Origin: Leptodontidium sp. MPI-SDFR-AT-0119
Taxonomy: Eukaryota > Ascomycota > Leotiomycetes > Helotiales > Leptodontidiaceae
Reading direction: 5' to 3'
NCBI GenBank assembly: GCA_020726505.1
Contig: JAHLEZ010000028.1
Location: 710,977-774,976, forward strand
DNA: 64,000 nucleotides
The notes beneath the pieces were generated by a model. That model was not told the origin of the DNA, did not search any database, and worked only from the letters and a program-made list of their open reading frames with translations. Of this stretch, positions 10,871 through 23,560 are shown in pieces. Both the position numbers and the translations under genes were made by a program. Position 1 is the first letter of the stretch; each line of letters starts with the position of its first letter.

Positions 10871-11360
10871 TGCGAACTAGAGTGGAAACAACAGAAACTT
10901 ACTTTATTGTAGTTAGGTTTAGGGTGTTCAATTTGATAATAGGGGCTTACGTCCAGACGATCGAGTAATATATATATAAATCGGCGGATCATTATCATAT
11001 GCCCGCTCGCTATCCCAGTCAGGAAACTGGCATAGCTTGAGACCGTTCGTCTGTGTCTGCTGCTGACTGATGTCATCGTACAGGTTCTACTGTTTATATG
11101 AATCGAAGGGGCCGAGGAAAGAGGTAGGGCTGCTTATCGTTGTATTTAGACAACTGCGTTCCAGAGCCAGTTCTGGAATGTTCCACAGGCTAACTATAAG
11201 AGATTACAGTATCTTGAATTGTTAGTCAAAAATAAAATCATTAAGTGCTTGCGACTAAATCGATTTTAGGCTTTATTGTACCTTAAATAGACAACCTGAG
11301 CTATATAGAGTGAAAAGCTTTAGAAAAAGACCTTAAATAGATTATTAATAATATTATTTA
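10871..11360. other. 3' flank and border of the repeat compartment
   Basis: Normal-composition DNA continues to about 11,210. It then changes within a few tens of bases into AT-rich sequence with many TA steps. No gene is seen. The border marks the start of about 30 kb of mutated transposon DNA. Confidence 0.55.
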
Positions 11361-11662
11361 TATTACGGCTGGCTAAAGGTTGATACTGCGAGTTGACTCT
11401 AGCTTTGTATTGGGGACTAAGGCTACGCTTAGAATCAAGAAGAAAAGTCGAGGAAGAAAGGAGAGCTCTTTATAAGGGAGGGCTCGAGTATATATATATA
11501 AAGGACCCTCTTAATAGGGCCTAGCGTAGTCGAGTACTATTTACGTTAATATATTATAAGCTCGCTACTTAGTCTTTCTTATTAAGCTTAGCGCCGTCGT
11601 ATAGCCAGCGATACTACGAGCTCGTATTAGTTAAAATACAAGGCGTATCGGAAGGCGTAATA
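11361..11662. repeat. LTR copy A (302 bp)
   Basis: This 302-bp segment recurs at 12,268-12,569 with the same length. It begins TATTACGGCTGGC (copy B begins TGTTACGGCTGGC) and ends CGTAATA, consistent with TGTTACG...CGTAACA inverted ends altered by C-to-T change. It contains the TATA-like run ctcgagtatatatatataaa in its middle, a likely LTR promoter. Confidence 0.8.
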
Positions 11663-12267
11663 TTACCCTCTCCTCTTAAAAAACTACGTTCGCGTAGTTA
11701 TAACTATAATTATATCGTTTTTTAAGTCGTTATAATTATTAATACTAGTGTTATAAGCCTCTAGCTATTTTAGGAGAGCTTTTGGCGAGCCTTTAGGGTT
11801 AAGATACTTTTAGTGGAACCGTTTAATTATATATAAAGCCGTTATAGTATTTAAGTATAAGTATTACTTTAAGTCCTTGTCGACGCTTAACTACTTAATG
11901 TAATAAAATAACTTGTTTCGTATGACTTTAGAGCCAAGGATGCCTTTAATTTCCCACTTATTTTACTTAAGTAATAGCTAAATAAGTGCCGGCGTGGCTT
12001 TAGCTTATCTAAGCAGGGGGTTATTGACGTACTTATAAAGCAAGTAAAAGTAAAAGACAGGATAAATTTACTAATCTTCTAAGAGCTTAACCCTTTAACT
12101 TTTTCCTTCCTTAGTAATTACTTTAACTAGGCCGTATTACTATTACTTATTAGAAAGCTTCCTTAAGAATTAGTCGATATTTTAGTTCTAAGTATTAATT
12201 AATACTAGGTCGCTAACGTCTTAATCAACGGCGCGTTGCCTACGATTTATTAGTTGTTTTATTTTTT
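11663..12267. mobile_element. Internal fragment of LTR family A, truncated
   Basis: The sequence after LTR A aligns with the DNA that follows LTR B (12,570-12,755 and 20,321 onward), so it is the internal region of the same element. It is cut short where copy B begins at 12,268. It is riddled with stops in all frames and no domain can be read. Confidence 0.65.
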
Positions 12268-12569
12268 TGTTACGGCTGGCAAGAGGTTAATACGGCGAAT
12301 TGACTTTAGCTTTGTATTTAGGCCTCTAGCTACGCTCAGAATCGAGAAGAAAAGACAAGGAGGAAAAGAGAGCTCTTTATAAGGGAGGGCTCGAGTATAT
12401 ATATATAAAAGACCCTCTTAATAAGGCCTAGCGTAGTCGAGTGCTATTCACGTTAATATATCGCAAGCTCGCTACTTAATCTTCCCTATTAGGCTTAGCG
12501 CCGTCGTATAGTTAATGATATTACGAGCTTGTATCGGTTAGAATACGAGGCGTATTATAAGTCGTAATA
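12268..12569. repeat. LTR copy B (302 bp)
   Basis: Second copy of the 302-bp LTR, beginning TGTTACGGCTGGC and ending CGTAATA. The differences from copy A are nearly all C/T or G/A transitions, as expected from RIP. The middle carries the same ctcgagtatatatatataaa run. Confidence 0.8.
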
Positions 12570-12755
12570 TTAACCCCCCCCTGTTAAAAAACTATGTTCG
12601 TGTAATTGTAGCTATAACTATGTTATCCTTGAGGTCGTTGTAATTATTAATACTAGTATTATAAGCCTTTAGCCACTTTAAGAGAACTCTTAGCGGGCCT
12701 TTAGTATTTAAATACTTTAAGTAGAACTTTTTAATTATATACGGAGTTATTATAA
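12570..12755. mobile_element. Internal region of element B, left of the nested insertion
   Basis: It starts with the same taaaaaactaYgttcg segment found after LTR A and continues to the target-site TATAA at 12,751-12,755. The same region resumes at 20,321-20,554 on the far side of the 7.56-kb insertion. No reading frame survives. Confidence 0.7.
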
Positions 12756-13010
12756 TGTCGGTGCAGTACCGGTTCATGTACTACGCCGCATATGTAAATA
12801 TATTTTAATGCGAGTATAGCGATAAAGTAATAAATATATAGTTCAAAATCTGTGTATTTTTTAAGAGAGTGCGAGGAGAGCTAGATTATATATTACGAAA
12901 CCTTACTAAATCTTTACCGAAACTAGTCTAGTTAAGCTCTAACCCTGACTATAACTTATACCCCCTTTTCCGGACTGAAGTATACTTATGTAAGGACCTG
13001 TGGATTAACA
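12756..13010. repeat. Left LTR of the 7.56-kb element (255 bp)
   Basis: It begins TGTCGGTGCAGTACC and ends GGATTAACA (TG...CA). It aligns end to end with 20,061-20,315, with only transitions apparent. It keeps more C and G at its left end than the right copy. Confidence 0.9.
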
Positions 13011-13699
13011 TAAGTAGAACTTCTTTTAAAAAGACTATTTTTAATATAGTATAAAAGTAAATAATTAATAATATAAGAAATAATAATAATAAATAAAAGA
13101 AAATAATAAAGTATTTAACAACGTTTGCGCCCGGCCCGAAAGTGTCCCGAAAGGGGTCTGAATCTAGTGATACGCAGTAGCGAGGCTAAGCGAGAACTAG
13201 TAATAATAAGAACCCCTAATATTATATAACATAATAAATATATATATGTCGCTTTCCCCTAAAGTTTTAGAGTTTTCTTTAGTTAATATATATATAATTA
13301 CTATATATATACTACTTTCCGATCTCTTAAATTCGTTTAATATAGTTTAAAAACTAATATTTCTAAGAAGACTATATTAAATTAAATAAATAACCTAAAA
13401 GTAAATATACTCTTTAGAGATGATTCGGTAAGGAAACAGTGTGCTAACTAAAAATAGTACTTATACTAATACTTATAAAAGCGCTCGACCTCGTATACTA
13501 TAAATACTATATTTAGTGCGTTCGTTTTCTCGTAAAGAACCTATCTTACGAATGTGTCTTTAATAATCTTAAGAGTAAGAAATATATATATTATATAAAG
13601 AAGAAGTCTCGGTGTAACTTAATAAGTATTTTTATTTCTTTTTCTTATTTTAAATTGTATTCGAATCCTCGTCGAAAGTATTCCGGATATATAGTTACT

Positions 13700-14165
13700 A
13701 ATATATAATAGATTTTATAATTTATCACCGAAGAATACCTTCGTTTAGTTACTGCCCTCGAGGTAAAAGATAAAGAAGTTATCGTTGCTGCCGCTAAATT
13801 AATTAATTTAGTATTATTAGTCGCTGTTACTAGCGTATTAAAAACTGCTAGGGAGTTATCGTTGGCGTTATTAAAAGAAACGCGCGCTATGCGTTAAGAA
13901 ATCGTTAACTTAGCTAGCTTGTAAGTAATAAGTTAAACCTCTTATTTCTTTTTAATATTAAGGCTTTTAAGTATTAATAACTTTTGTATTATAAGAGACG
14001 GTATTAGTCTTAAATTAGCTCCTTACCGTCGCCTCCTTTGCCGCTACTAAGCGTAATAAAGAAGACGGCGGTGAGGACAATACTCCCACTAAGCGTCTCC
14101 GCCGAAGTCGCTACTATAGCGCGGGGGAGGAGGTGGGGGAAGAAGAAGAACCTCTCCCTAATATA
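13700..14165 (+). pseudogene. Plus-strand degenerate frame inside the minus-strand element
   Basis: Reading the plus strand gives protein-like patches. The first is about 60 residues around 13,725-13,930 (ITEEYLRLVTALEVKDKEV, then an Ala/Leu-rich helix and KETRAMR). The second is a basic/acidic segment at 14,043-14,160 with KRLRRSRYY and a run of Glu. Stops within them are TAA or TAG, as expected from mutated Gln or Trp codons. The direction is opposite to the RNase H fragment. It may be an antisense accessory frame or part of an older element; no family is recognised. Confidence 0.3.
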
Positions 14166-14648
14166 TATACGTAAGGGATTCGGTCTTATTTCGGATTAGC
14201 TTTATAGTAAGTTCTTTGTAATAGCACTTTTTTTATATTATTATATAGAAGTAGCCTCTTATAGTAAAACCAGTAGTTAGTCCTTATTAAAGTGTCGTCG
14301 TAAGGCCGCTTATTAGTGCTTTAAATTAAAGGGTGTTTAAAATTAAATTAAGTATGTTTTTAACTTTATAAATTAATTAAACATAAAAATAATCGCAAGT
14401 AATAAATTAATAAAATAAGAGTTGTAAGGAAATATAAAAAAAATTAGTAAGTATATAAAACCCCTTCGTTATTAATTTAAATTAACTCCGGTTAACTATT
14501 GAACTTAACCCTTTATTTTAATAGTAAGGATATTAATGTTAATAAAGTCCTAAAGAGCCTTATTCGGAGTACTCTTCGTTATAGCGTCGGCAGGATTGTT
14601 GGCGTTATTAATTTATTGAACCTCTATTAGCTCTTTGCGCTCGTATAA

Positions 14649-14900
14649 TTAATCAATAATTATAATATTAATTATTAGGCGCTTCTCTTTTGTCGTACTA
14701 AGCTTAATAATACACTTATAAAGGGATAAAGAATCTGTGTAAATAATAATAAGAAGACGTGAGATACTAATCTTATTAATTATTATATTAATAGTCGTAT
14801 TAAGGGAGATTAATATATTAATGCCAGTTATTATAATATATAACTTTAATACGAGTACTACACGAGTTACTCTTTTGTATTTTATTAAGTTAATATACAC
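14649..14900 (-). pseudogene. RNase H-like remnant of the LTR element
   Basis: The minus-strand frame of 83 codons contains YTDSLSLYKCIIKLSTTKEKR. This matches the fungal retroelement RNase H pattern (C/Y)TDSLSLYECLVKLGTTKEKRLMID, as I remember it from Copia-type polyproteins. TDS holds a catalytic aspartate of the fold. Replacement of Gly by Ser (LST for LGT) is a G-to-A change. The rest of pol cannot be read because of stops, so the superfamily is inferred and not proven. Confidence 0.5.
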
Positions 14901-17900
14901 GATATTACTAGTTAAGGTAAATTATATATCTCTTATTATTTTAGTACTAATTATTAATACGAAACTTATTTGTGAACTTAAGTTTTTATTATTAGTAAAA
15001 AAATCGTTTATAAAAACGTAAACCTTCGCGGATTATAAGTTAACTAGTACGTATCGGAGTCCCCTTTCTAAGTTATTTATTTGTTATTTAAGACGTAGGT
15101 TTAAGGCCTGGACGTCGTTTTCCGTCGGATCCTGATGTTACGTTGCGACTAAGAGATTAAATATTACTTTTAACTAATAAATAGTAATAAAGTAAGCTGT
15201 ATAAGCTCGTTACTTTTTATAGGCCTTTTTATAGTTCTTTTTTCTTACGTTAATTAGCTTTAGCCTTACTCTTTAACTCTTTTAAAACATATAAAGGCTG
15301 TCCCCGTTTATAAAAATAATACACTTATTAAACGTAATAGTTTTAGTAAGAAGTAGTACTTGTATCGGCTTCGTTAAAAAACCGGCCTTAATGATTTTAT
15401 TTTACTCTCTTATTAAAAAGTCCTTATTTCCTAGAATTAAGGTATTATTTATTTATATTCTTACGACTTTAAAGTTATGGCTTTCCTTAGTACTAATTAG
15501 TAAGCATAAGTCGTATATTAATGTCTCTATTTATAGGTTCTTTATATAATATTTATAGTATATATTAAACTAATAGTTTCTAAACTTAAATATATTATAT
15601 AATAGTAGTATTATTATAAATATTATATTAAGAGAAAAATCTCTTGCGATCTCTTTTAATAGCTATGTAAATATATCTCGGAGAAGCCTTGTCTTTGCCT
15701 AGACGTAAGCTTAAGTGATGTCCCTAATAGTCAAATAGGATTCAGATTGGTTTCGAAAGCGATTTAAGTACTTAACACTAGCGGCTAAAAATATAAGTAG
15801 CCGCTGGTTAAATCGTTAGATTATTAGAGATTAAGTTAAAATCTCTCTTTTTCCTTTATCGTTAAAGTATTAAATTATTAGTCTTGACTTCTTATATAAA
15901 ACTAACGTCTCCTTGCCTTTGATCTCGTTTATTATTCTTGACTTAAAGATACGGTGGCCTTTTATCCTAGGGTCGTCCTTATAAATAAGTATAAAAACAC
16001 CCCTTTTAATAAGTACTTTATATTTTGTTCTTTAGGACTACTAGAATAATAGTTTAAGCGCTATAATCTTCCCTTTAGTACAAAGTTTAATAAATAACTC
16101 CCGGTTTTTTATTTCTTTCTTAGTTAGAAATACTTTAGTATTATAATTGTTATTAATAGTTAGTAAATTTAAGAAGTATTTCGTAAATAGAATTTAGATA
16201 GCGATTTAGGGTGGATTTAGTATTATTTTAATAGTATTTTTAATCAGAGATCCTAGATATTACTTATAAATATCTTTTAATAAGTTTTCTTTTTATTGTT
16301 TAATACTAAAGGTGTTTGTCTTAAAGGGACAAACTATAATTAATTAAAACGTACGTATTCTCTTATTTCTTATATTAATCTTATATAATTCTCCTTTTAT
16401 ACTTAAGAAATCGTAAGGTCTTATTTATCTTTTGCCCTCTTAATATACTAAAACTTAATTATTAAGGTAAAAATCGTAAATATAAGTGGTTCTAAGGCCG
16501 TTTCGTATAACTAACGTATTATTAACTTTACGCGTAATATAAATTTTTTATACCTCTTTTATAACTTTTTTAATTATAGTCGCACGTTATTCAACTAACA
16601 GATTTAAGGGGTTTAACTCTGTTATTCTAAAGTATACGCTAAAAACAAGTAATATAGGAATAAGCCTGTTAAGTTTAACTATATTATTTACTACTTTTAC
16701 TACTATTTGTAGTTAATCTTTGTCGCTTAATTTAAGGTGCTTCTCTATAACAATTTTATAGGCACGGCGTAATAGGCGGTAATATCGCTTAACTTTGCTA
16801 ATTAAATAGTATGCCTTAATAAATACTAGCTTAAGAGTATTACTTATAAATCTAAGTACACTCTAAAACTCCTTAGAATTAAAATTAGTATTATAGTCGT
16901 ATACGACGAAATCCGGAGATCTAAGGTATATATTAATTTATATTAACTTAAATACGTTAAAGGTGGCCTAAGCCGTAGCGGAACCGGGGGCCTTTCAGAG
17001 TAATTTCGCCGCACTAAAGCCTATTACTTTATTTATGATGTGGAGGGTATACCGTTTTTTAAATATCGCGATATTAACGTAGATTATATAATTGAAATCG
17101 ACGTCGTCTTATAGCTTAAAGTAGAACTTATGTAGAGTATTTGTATATTTCTAGTAATACTTATATATCTCTTTAACCCTTAATACAATTTCCTAGTTAT
17201 ACTCATAACTAGCTTAATCTAATAAGTGCTAAAGACGTCTTATTAAAGGGTATCCGAAACGCTTATAAAGCCGACGTATTTCTGGTTTAGTTAAGTAGTA
17301 TATATTTATTATTTTAATAGAAGTGTTTAGTAATTAACGATATTAATTTAAAAGTAGCTATAGATGTTTATACTTCCGCATAATTAAGTGCTTCTTGTCG
17401 CCTTAAATTAAAACGTTATATAAGTTATTATATTACGTATTTAGCGCATTTAATTATTATAAATAAATTAGAAATAAGATATCTACGTTTACGATTTAGA
17501 AGTCTATTTCTTTAGCCGGAGTATTAACTATAGTAACCCCTAAAGACGGTCGTGAATTAGCACTAAATGTAATCTAGCTTTAGCCCGCCTAGTTAGTGTT
17601 AAACTTAATATCTTAAATTCGCTATAATACCCGTAACTAGTTAATTCCTCTTGTGTTTTTATTAAATGCCCTTATATTAATTAATAGACCTTAAAAAAAT
17701 CTATTTATTTATTGCGTTATATAGGCCTTACTTAAAGCGGGTCTTTTAATTTTGCTTTTTAAGATATAAGTAGCCTTCCTCTCCTTAAGTTACTTTATGA
17801 CTTTTCGTGTATTATATTATACCTCACTTACTATAAATACAGTCGTGAAGTTTATAATATTATTGTTATTATCGTTATTAGAACTTTTTAAAGAATCGTT

Positions 17901-20060
17901 AATATCTGTCGAAGTGTTTAAATCCGCATCTTAGTAACCTTTTAAATAATATCCAGATGTAGTCCGGTTTTAGTCCGAATTAAGGTCGATCCCCTTAATA
18001 TAAGTTAAGTAGCTCCTGAAGGTCTTATTTGTGGCTTTTACTTCTTCGGCCTTACGCGCCGCGAAGTATTATACTTTAGACGTTACTTACTCTTTATCGA
18101 AGTAGCGACTACTATAATAATTTATCTTCTTATAAATAATATAACTTATATAGTTTAGTATAGGCTAGAATTTATCTCCGCGTTTGTTTTTACTTAAAAA
18201 TTTCATTTTGTAATTAAAGTAATAAGTCGCCTTATTTATAATATAAGATTAGTAGCGATTCGTATTAGTTCTAGAGTACTTACTTACCCTTAATCCCGAG
18301 TTATAAGTTACTTTAACGCCGATAGCGAAGTAAAGACTATTTATTAATATAAGGAAGGTAGGGGGTACCTAAAACAAGGCTATCTTAAAAAGGGGGTTCC
18401 TTAATACTCCTTACACGATCTTATCGCGGAGCGTCTTGTCGTTTTATATATTGTCGTTTTTTAGGCTAAATTAAATACTTTGTAATTCCTTAGCGAAGTT
18501 TTCTAATTAAATTAATATTAACTTTTCCTTTTAATAAGGCTCCTCCTAAAATAACAAGAAAGTTAGATTAAACTACTAACTAAGGAACTTATTAGCTTTC
18601 TCCTTCGTCTTAAAGTGCTCGCGAGTCGTCCTAATAAGCTTATTCAATAAGTACCTCTTATTTTAAAGGTACCAGTAGTAATACGAACTGGCTCTGTCTC
18701 GTAACATCGACGAAAAAGCTCAGTTCTAAACCTTAGTCTTAACTAATACTCTCTAATACAAGTCGGCGAAGATGTGGAGCTTCTTATTTAAGTAGTCTTT
18801 ATCTCTGTTATATTAGAGCTCCTTAGTATACATCTTAGTAAAGTTTATTAACGATTTAGCTTAGTCTAAGGTTAATAAATCTATAATATATTATAACTGC
18901 TAAATTGGCTTCGTATATAATCTAGTAGTCCTAGGAACCTTAAATAATAATAATAACCCGTCCCGTGAGTATATTATTAGCGTTAATATAAGATTTAGTA
19001 ATACGTAGTTATTTAATTTCCACGAGTAGAGATTACTTAGGGAATCCCTCCTAAGAGTAAATAAGAACTTTTTCTTTAGGACTATAAGTAAGAGGGTTGT
19101 ATTATATAAATCCTCAATTTCATTTTCTTTAGTAAAGGAAATCTTAAGTAATCTTAATAGCTAAATTGTCTTTATAAGCTTTATTTTTAACCCTTTTAAA
19201 GGAGTATCTTCTTTTACGGAATAAATAACTACTTCTAATTAATATTATAAAGACATTAGGGTTTGATTTTATTAAAGTGTTATTAAGATTAGCGGTAGTA
19301 GTCGAGAGAGTAATTCCTAAATGTGATTTAGTACTAATTCGGGGTAGTTCCGAATTTACATTTTTATTTAGTCCTTTAGTTATAAATTTTCCTTAGCTTA
19401 TACTGTTTTTACTAGAGTATCTGCCGTTTTCGTTCCCTTAGTACGTTATATAAATATGCCAAAGGCTTATAGGTTATCCTTAAGACACGTATATTTTATT
19501 ATCTTAATTAACTTAAACTCATTTACTATTTAACCCTTAAAATACTTCTAAAAGTCTTAAAAAAGGAACTTTTTCTTAAGATATTTATTATAAAAGTCTT
19601 CCTTAAACTTCTGTGAATATATTATTGTGTTTACTAAGAAATTTAAATTAAGATTTACTTTCTTTTTAAGTATAATTATAATATTAATGATTTCCGGAGT
19701 TAATTTTAGCTCCGGGGTATAGTCTAAAGTATTTGCTATTGTATTAGATGCGATTCGTAAGTAATTTAGTAGGTTCTTAAATAGGTTTCTCGAAAGTCTA
19801 AAGTTCTAAATTTAAGGATATTAACTTAACAATCTTCGTAAAGTAATTATTGTGTTGTAATAGCTCTTTTTTAACGTGTAATAGTCTTAATTAAGTCTTA
19901 AGAGAGAAGTTGCCTTCCCTTTACGATTTAAAAAAGGTAAAATGCCTTTTAAAGAAAATATAATTAAGTACTCCTTAAGTTAAAGCTTAAAATTCGCTCT
20001 ATAACTTAAGACCTTTTTTATTTATAATAAGGTTAACGATACAAGCTTACTATTAATTAG

Positions 20061-20315
20061 TGTTAATATAGTACTAATTTATATATTACGCCGTATATAT
20101 AAATATATTCTAATGTAAGTATAATAATAAAGTAATAAATATATAATTTAAAATTTGTGTATTTTTTAAGAGAGTGTGAGGAGAGTTAGATTATATATTA
20201 CGAAACCTTACTAAATCTCTACTAAAACTAGTCCGGCTAAGCTCCAACCTTGACTTTAACCCGCACCCCCTGTCCCGGACCGAAGTATACTTATGTAAGG
20301 ACCTATGGACTAATA
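20061..20315. repeat. Right LTR of the 7.56-kb element (255 bp)
   Basis: It begins TGTTAATATAGTAC and ends GGACTAATA. It is the mate of 12,756-13,010 and is followed immediately by TATAA, the target duplication. It is more C-to-T mutated than the left LTR at its start. Confidence 0.9.
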
Positions 20316-20320
20316 TATAA

Positions 20321-20554
20321 TATCTAAGTATAAGTACTACTTTAAGTTTTCGTTAGCGCTTAATTACTTAATATAATAAAATAACTTGTTTCGTATGACC
20401 TTAAAGCCAAGGATACCTTTAATTTCCCACTAATTTTATTTAAGTAGTAGTTAAATAAGTGCCGGCGTAACTTTAGCTTATCTCGGTAAGGGGTTGTCGA
20501 CGTACTTATAAAGCGAGTACGAGTAAAAAACGGGGTGAATTAATTAGTCCTTTA
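20321..20554. mobile_element. Internal region of element B, right of the nested insertion
   Basis: It aligns with 11,848-12,080 of copy A (for example cttgtttcgtatgac, gccaaggatRcctttaatttcccac, agtgccggcgt). The Copia element then interrupts it at 20,555. Confidence 0.75.
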
Positions 20555-20850
20555 TGAAAGATAGAGAATGATGGTGTGAATGATGATTCTATTGAGGGGG
20601 CATTTCTAGGTCTATATAACTACTTTGAGTACCAAGCTTTCGCATCGGTTACTAGCTTTATTAACTTTGTATCAAGAGCTCGCATCGGTTATTAGCTTTG
20701 TATCGGTTATTAGCTTTGTATCGGTTATTAGCTTTGCATCAGTTATTAGCTTTATATTAAGTTTATTAGCTTTGTATCGAAGGCTCGCATCGGTTATTAG
20801 CTTTGTATTAGTTGTTTACATAAAGCTCTTATATGTGGCTAGTATTCTTA
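20555..20850. repeat. Copia 3' LTR (left), with 18-bp internal repeats
   Basis: It begins TGAAAGATAGAGAATG and ends tagtattctta. Its centre is an array of an 18-bp unit reading about cggttattagctttgtat, in several perfect or near-perfect copies from about 20,645 to 20,810. It is 18 bp shorter than the other LTR because it has one unit fewer. Confidence 0.88.
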
Positions 20851-20986
20851 TTATAGCCCCTCGTAAGATATATTATAATTTATTTATTTATATCTTATCT
20901 TTTATTTAAACAGTTCTTAGATTTAAAGCAGTTATAAAAGCTAATTGTTTATTATTATCTAAAGCCTTTATAAAACCATCTACTAA

Positions 20987-21496
20987 TTAAACTATAGTAT
21001 TTACATATAGTAAATTTAGTTTATTTTCGTTTATAGAGTTCCTTATAAAATAATAGGTTATATTAATATATTTACTTCTTTTATGAAATTCGGGATTTAT
21101 AGCTAATTTGAGAGCTAATTCACTATTAATTAATAGCTTTAGTATAAGAGTTTCTTTATTATTTAGAAATTTATTGAAATAGTTTATTAGATTATATAAG
21201 TATAATACTTCTTTTATTACTTCTTTAAAAGCTATATATTTAACTTTACAACTTAATAAAGCTATTGTTTTTTGAAGCATACTAAGCCAACTTATAATAC
21301 AGTTATTTACTAGAAATAAAAAGCCACTAGTACTTTTTTGGGAGCTAATATCTCCCCCCCAATCAGCGTCTATATGGCCTAATAATTTTAGGAATGTTTT
21401 ATTACAAATATAGTATATTCCTAATTTAGGGTATTTATTTAAGTATTTCCAAATGCGGTTTAGAGCCTTAAAATGGCTTAAATCAGGGTCAGACAT
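20987..21496 (-). pseudogene. Copia RNase H region
   Basis: The frame of 169 codons reads LGHIDADWGGD, then KSTSGFLFLVNNCIISW, then KTIALLSCKVKYIAFKE. These are the Copia RNase H hallmarks (DADWAGD, KSTSGY.F, ISW.SK.Q..VALSS.EAEY). Changes such as Glu to Lys in the SCEAEY motif (SCKVKY) remove catalytic or structural residues through G-to-A mutation. No intact start is expected because this is the end of a polyprotein. Confidence 0.85.
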
Positions 21497-21499
21497 ATA

Positions 21500-22620
21500 T
21501 CTAGCGCATCTATTAATAGCAAATACTATATCGGGTCTTGTCTTAGTTACTAAATGTATTAAAGAGCCTACTTATTATTAATATAATTATAAATCTTCTT
21601 TATTAACTAAGCTAATTACTTTATCTAATCTAATTCCTACTTCTACTAGTATAGTTACAGGATTTAAATTACCTTTATTAAAACGTTCTAATAACGTTTG
21701 AAGATATTTATTTTAATTTATATGTACTAATTGATTTTTATAATCTAGTTTTATTTCTATACTAAGGAATTAATATACTTCACTTATATACTCTATCTTT
21801 ATAGTTTTAGTTAATTCTTTAACTATATTTTTTATTATATTATTATTTAGTCCAGTGAATATTAAGTCATTTACATAGCAAATTATAATTATTTTTAATT
21901 TATTATGTATAAATATAGCTTCATCGTATAATAGAGCTTCAAAACCTAATTTATTTAAGGCCTCAAATAAGTGTTTATACTATAATCTAAGTGATTACTT
22001 AAGGCCATATAAAGCTTTATTAAGTTTACAATATAATTTTGAGTTATTATTATTATTAGAGGTTTTTATTAACTCATATATATTATTTTTATTATAATAT
22101 CGTTCTCGACCTATTAATTGTTTTATATATATTTCAGTATCTATTTTAGTATATATAAAGGCCTTTTTAACGTCGTATTAATACATTTTCCATTTATTTG
22201 TTATAGTTAATATAAATATTAACCTGTAGGATTCTAGCCTATAAGTAGCTAAAAAGGTTTCTAAATAGTTAAGGCCTAATACTTAATTAAAGCCTTTTAC
22301 TACCCATCTTAATTTATATTTTATAATATTATCATTTAGGTCTGTTTTTATTCTATAAACCCATCTACCTCTTAAATAGGTTTTATTAAGTAGTAATTCT
22401 ATTAAATTCCACGTATTTTATAACTCTAACTCATCTATTTCTAATTTCATAGATTTTAACTAATTATCTTTATTAAGACTATTTATAGCTTGTTTATATA
22501 TATTAGGTTTATTATTAATATTATTTATAAAGACTAAGTCTTCTTCATTTTCTATAGAGTTACTTATTAGAGCTATATTTGGAGAGCTATTTATTATAAC
22601 TTAAGGAAAAGTTGTTCTTT
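21500..22620 (-). pseudogene. Copia reverse transcriptase region
   Basis: The minus strand from about 22,600 down to 21,500 is the RVT_2 domain, broken by stops. The catalytic box is at 21,866-21,877 and reads YVND in place of YVDD, followed by LIFTG. The first Asp codon GAT or GAC has become AAT, which abolishes the metal-binding pair. Confidence 0.75.
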
Positions 22621-22639
22621 GGCGGCCTAATCCGTCTAG

Positions 22640-22860
22640 ATGAATATTATTATTATTTAAATTATTATTACTATTACTTCTTGTAATTCTTATATTATTA
22701 TTATTTATATTATTGTCCTCATTACTATTATTTATATTATTATTATTATCTCTATTATTATTGTTATTATTATTATTGTTATTATTGCCTTCATTATTAG
22801 TTATATTATTATATTTATTATTATTCGAAAGGTCTTGTATATTTATTTGACTTTCTTTAA
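22640..22860. repeat. ATT/AAT trinucleotide-rich tract
   Basis: Long runs of tattatta and similar words occupy this stretch inside the Copia pol region. Read on the minus strand they code mainly for Asn, a low-complexity linker between integrase and reverse transcriptase. Confidence 0.7.
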
Positions 22861-23176
22861 ATATATTTATTTCAGGATTATTTATAAATTTATTGTCAAT
22901 GATTTTAATGTCTCTTACCTAAAGAGCTTTTTTAGTTATAATATCTAGGACTTTATATAAAGGATAATTAAATCCAATTAATATTACTTTATTTGCTTTT
23001 GGTTCTAGTTTAGTTATATAATTATTTTTATTTTTATAAAAGCATATAAATCCAAATGTTTTAATATAAGTAATATCTAGTATTTTATTATATCTTAGTT
23101 CATAAGGGGTTTTATAATTTATTGCCGAATGCGGAGTTCTATTATATAAGTATATAGCCGTGATTGCAGCTTCCCC

Positions 23177-23560
23177 CTATAAATAATTAGGTAAATTAGC
23201 AAATTCTAATAAACACCTAACTTTATTTAGTATAGTGCGGTTTATACGTTCTATTGTACTATTTAGTTCTTTTGTATATGTAGGGGCTAATTGATAAGTT
23301 ATTCTATGATTTATAAGATATTCTTTGAATTTATTACTGATATATTCCCCACCGTTATTAGTTACAAAAATATTTATACGTTTATTATTATTATTGTTTT
23401 CATTTTTATTTTTATATTCAATAAAAGCATTAAATGCTTCATATTTATTTCTTAGTAATTTTATTTCAAGATATTTAGTCTTGAATTCTAAGAAGGTTAT
23501 AATATATTTATATTTATCATAAGTTATAAGTGTAATAGGCCCACATAAGTCTCTAGCCAC
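23177..23560 (-). pseudogene. Copia integrase core
   Basis: The frame of 127 codons has the rve integrase pattern: RDLCGPI (first Asp), FVTNNGGEY (where TDNGGEF is expected) and ELNSTIERINRTI (third catalytic Glu). The second Asp of the DDE triad is Asn here, a G-to-A change. The Asn-rich loop KNENNNNNKR is part of the same low-complexity tendency. Confidence 0.87.

Larger units (their letters stand above)
12756..20315 (-). mobile_element. 7,560-bp LTR retrotransposon, RIP-inactivated, nested in element B
   Basis: Two 255-bp direct repeats bound the element. The 5-bp word TATAA occurs directly before the left LTR and directly after the right one, a perfect target-site duplication. The flanks rejoin into one continuous element-B sequence that matches copy A at 11,831-12,080, so this is a clean nested insertion. 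A minus-strand stretch at 14,649-14,900 keeps an RNase H-like segment, so the element probably runs right to left. Every frame is broken by TAA/TAG. A similar solo LTR lies at 49,911-50,169. Confidence 0.88.

Noticed and set aside
12268..20554. Elements A and B considered as the two LTRs of one short element
   Set aside because: The same internal sequence follows both LTRs in the same direction, so they are two truncated copies and not the two ends of one element.
20640..20815. Regularly spaced 18-bp repeats considered as a CRISPR array
   Set aside because: The units are contiguous without unique spacers, lie within an LTR, and the organism is eukaryotic.
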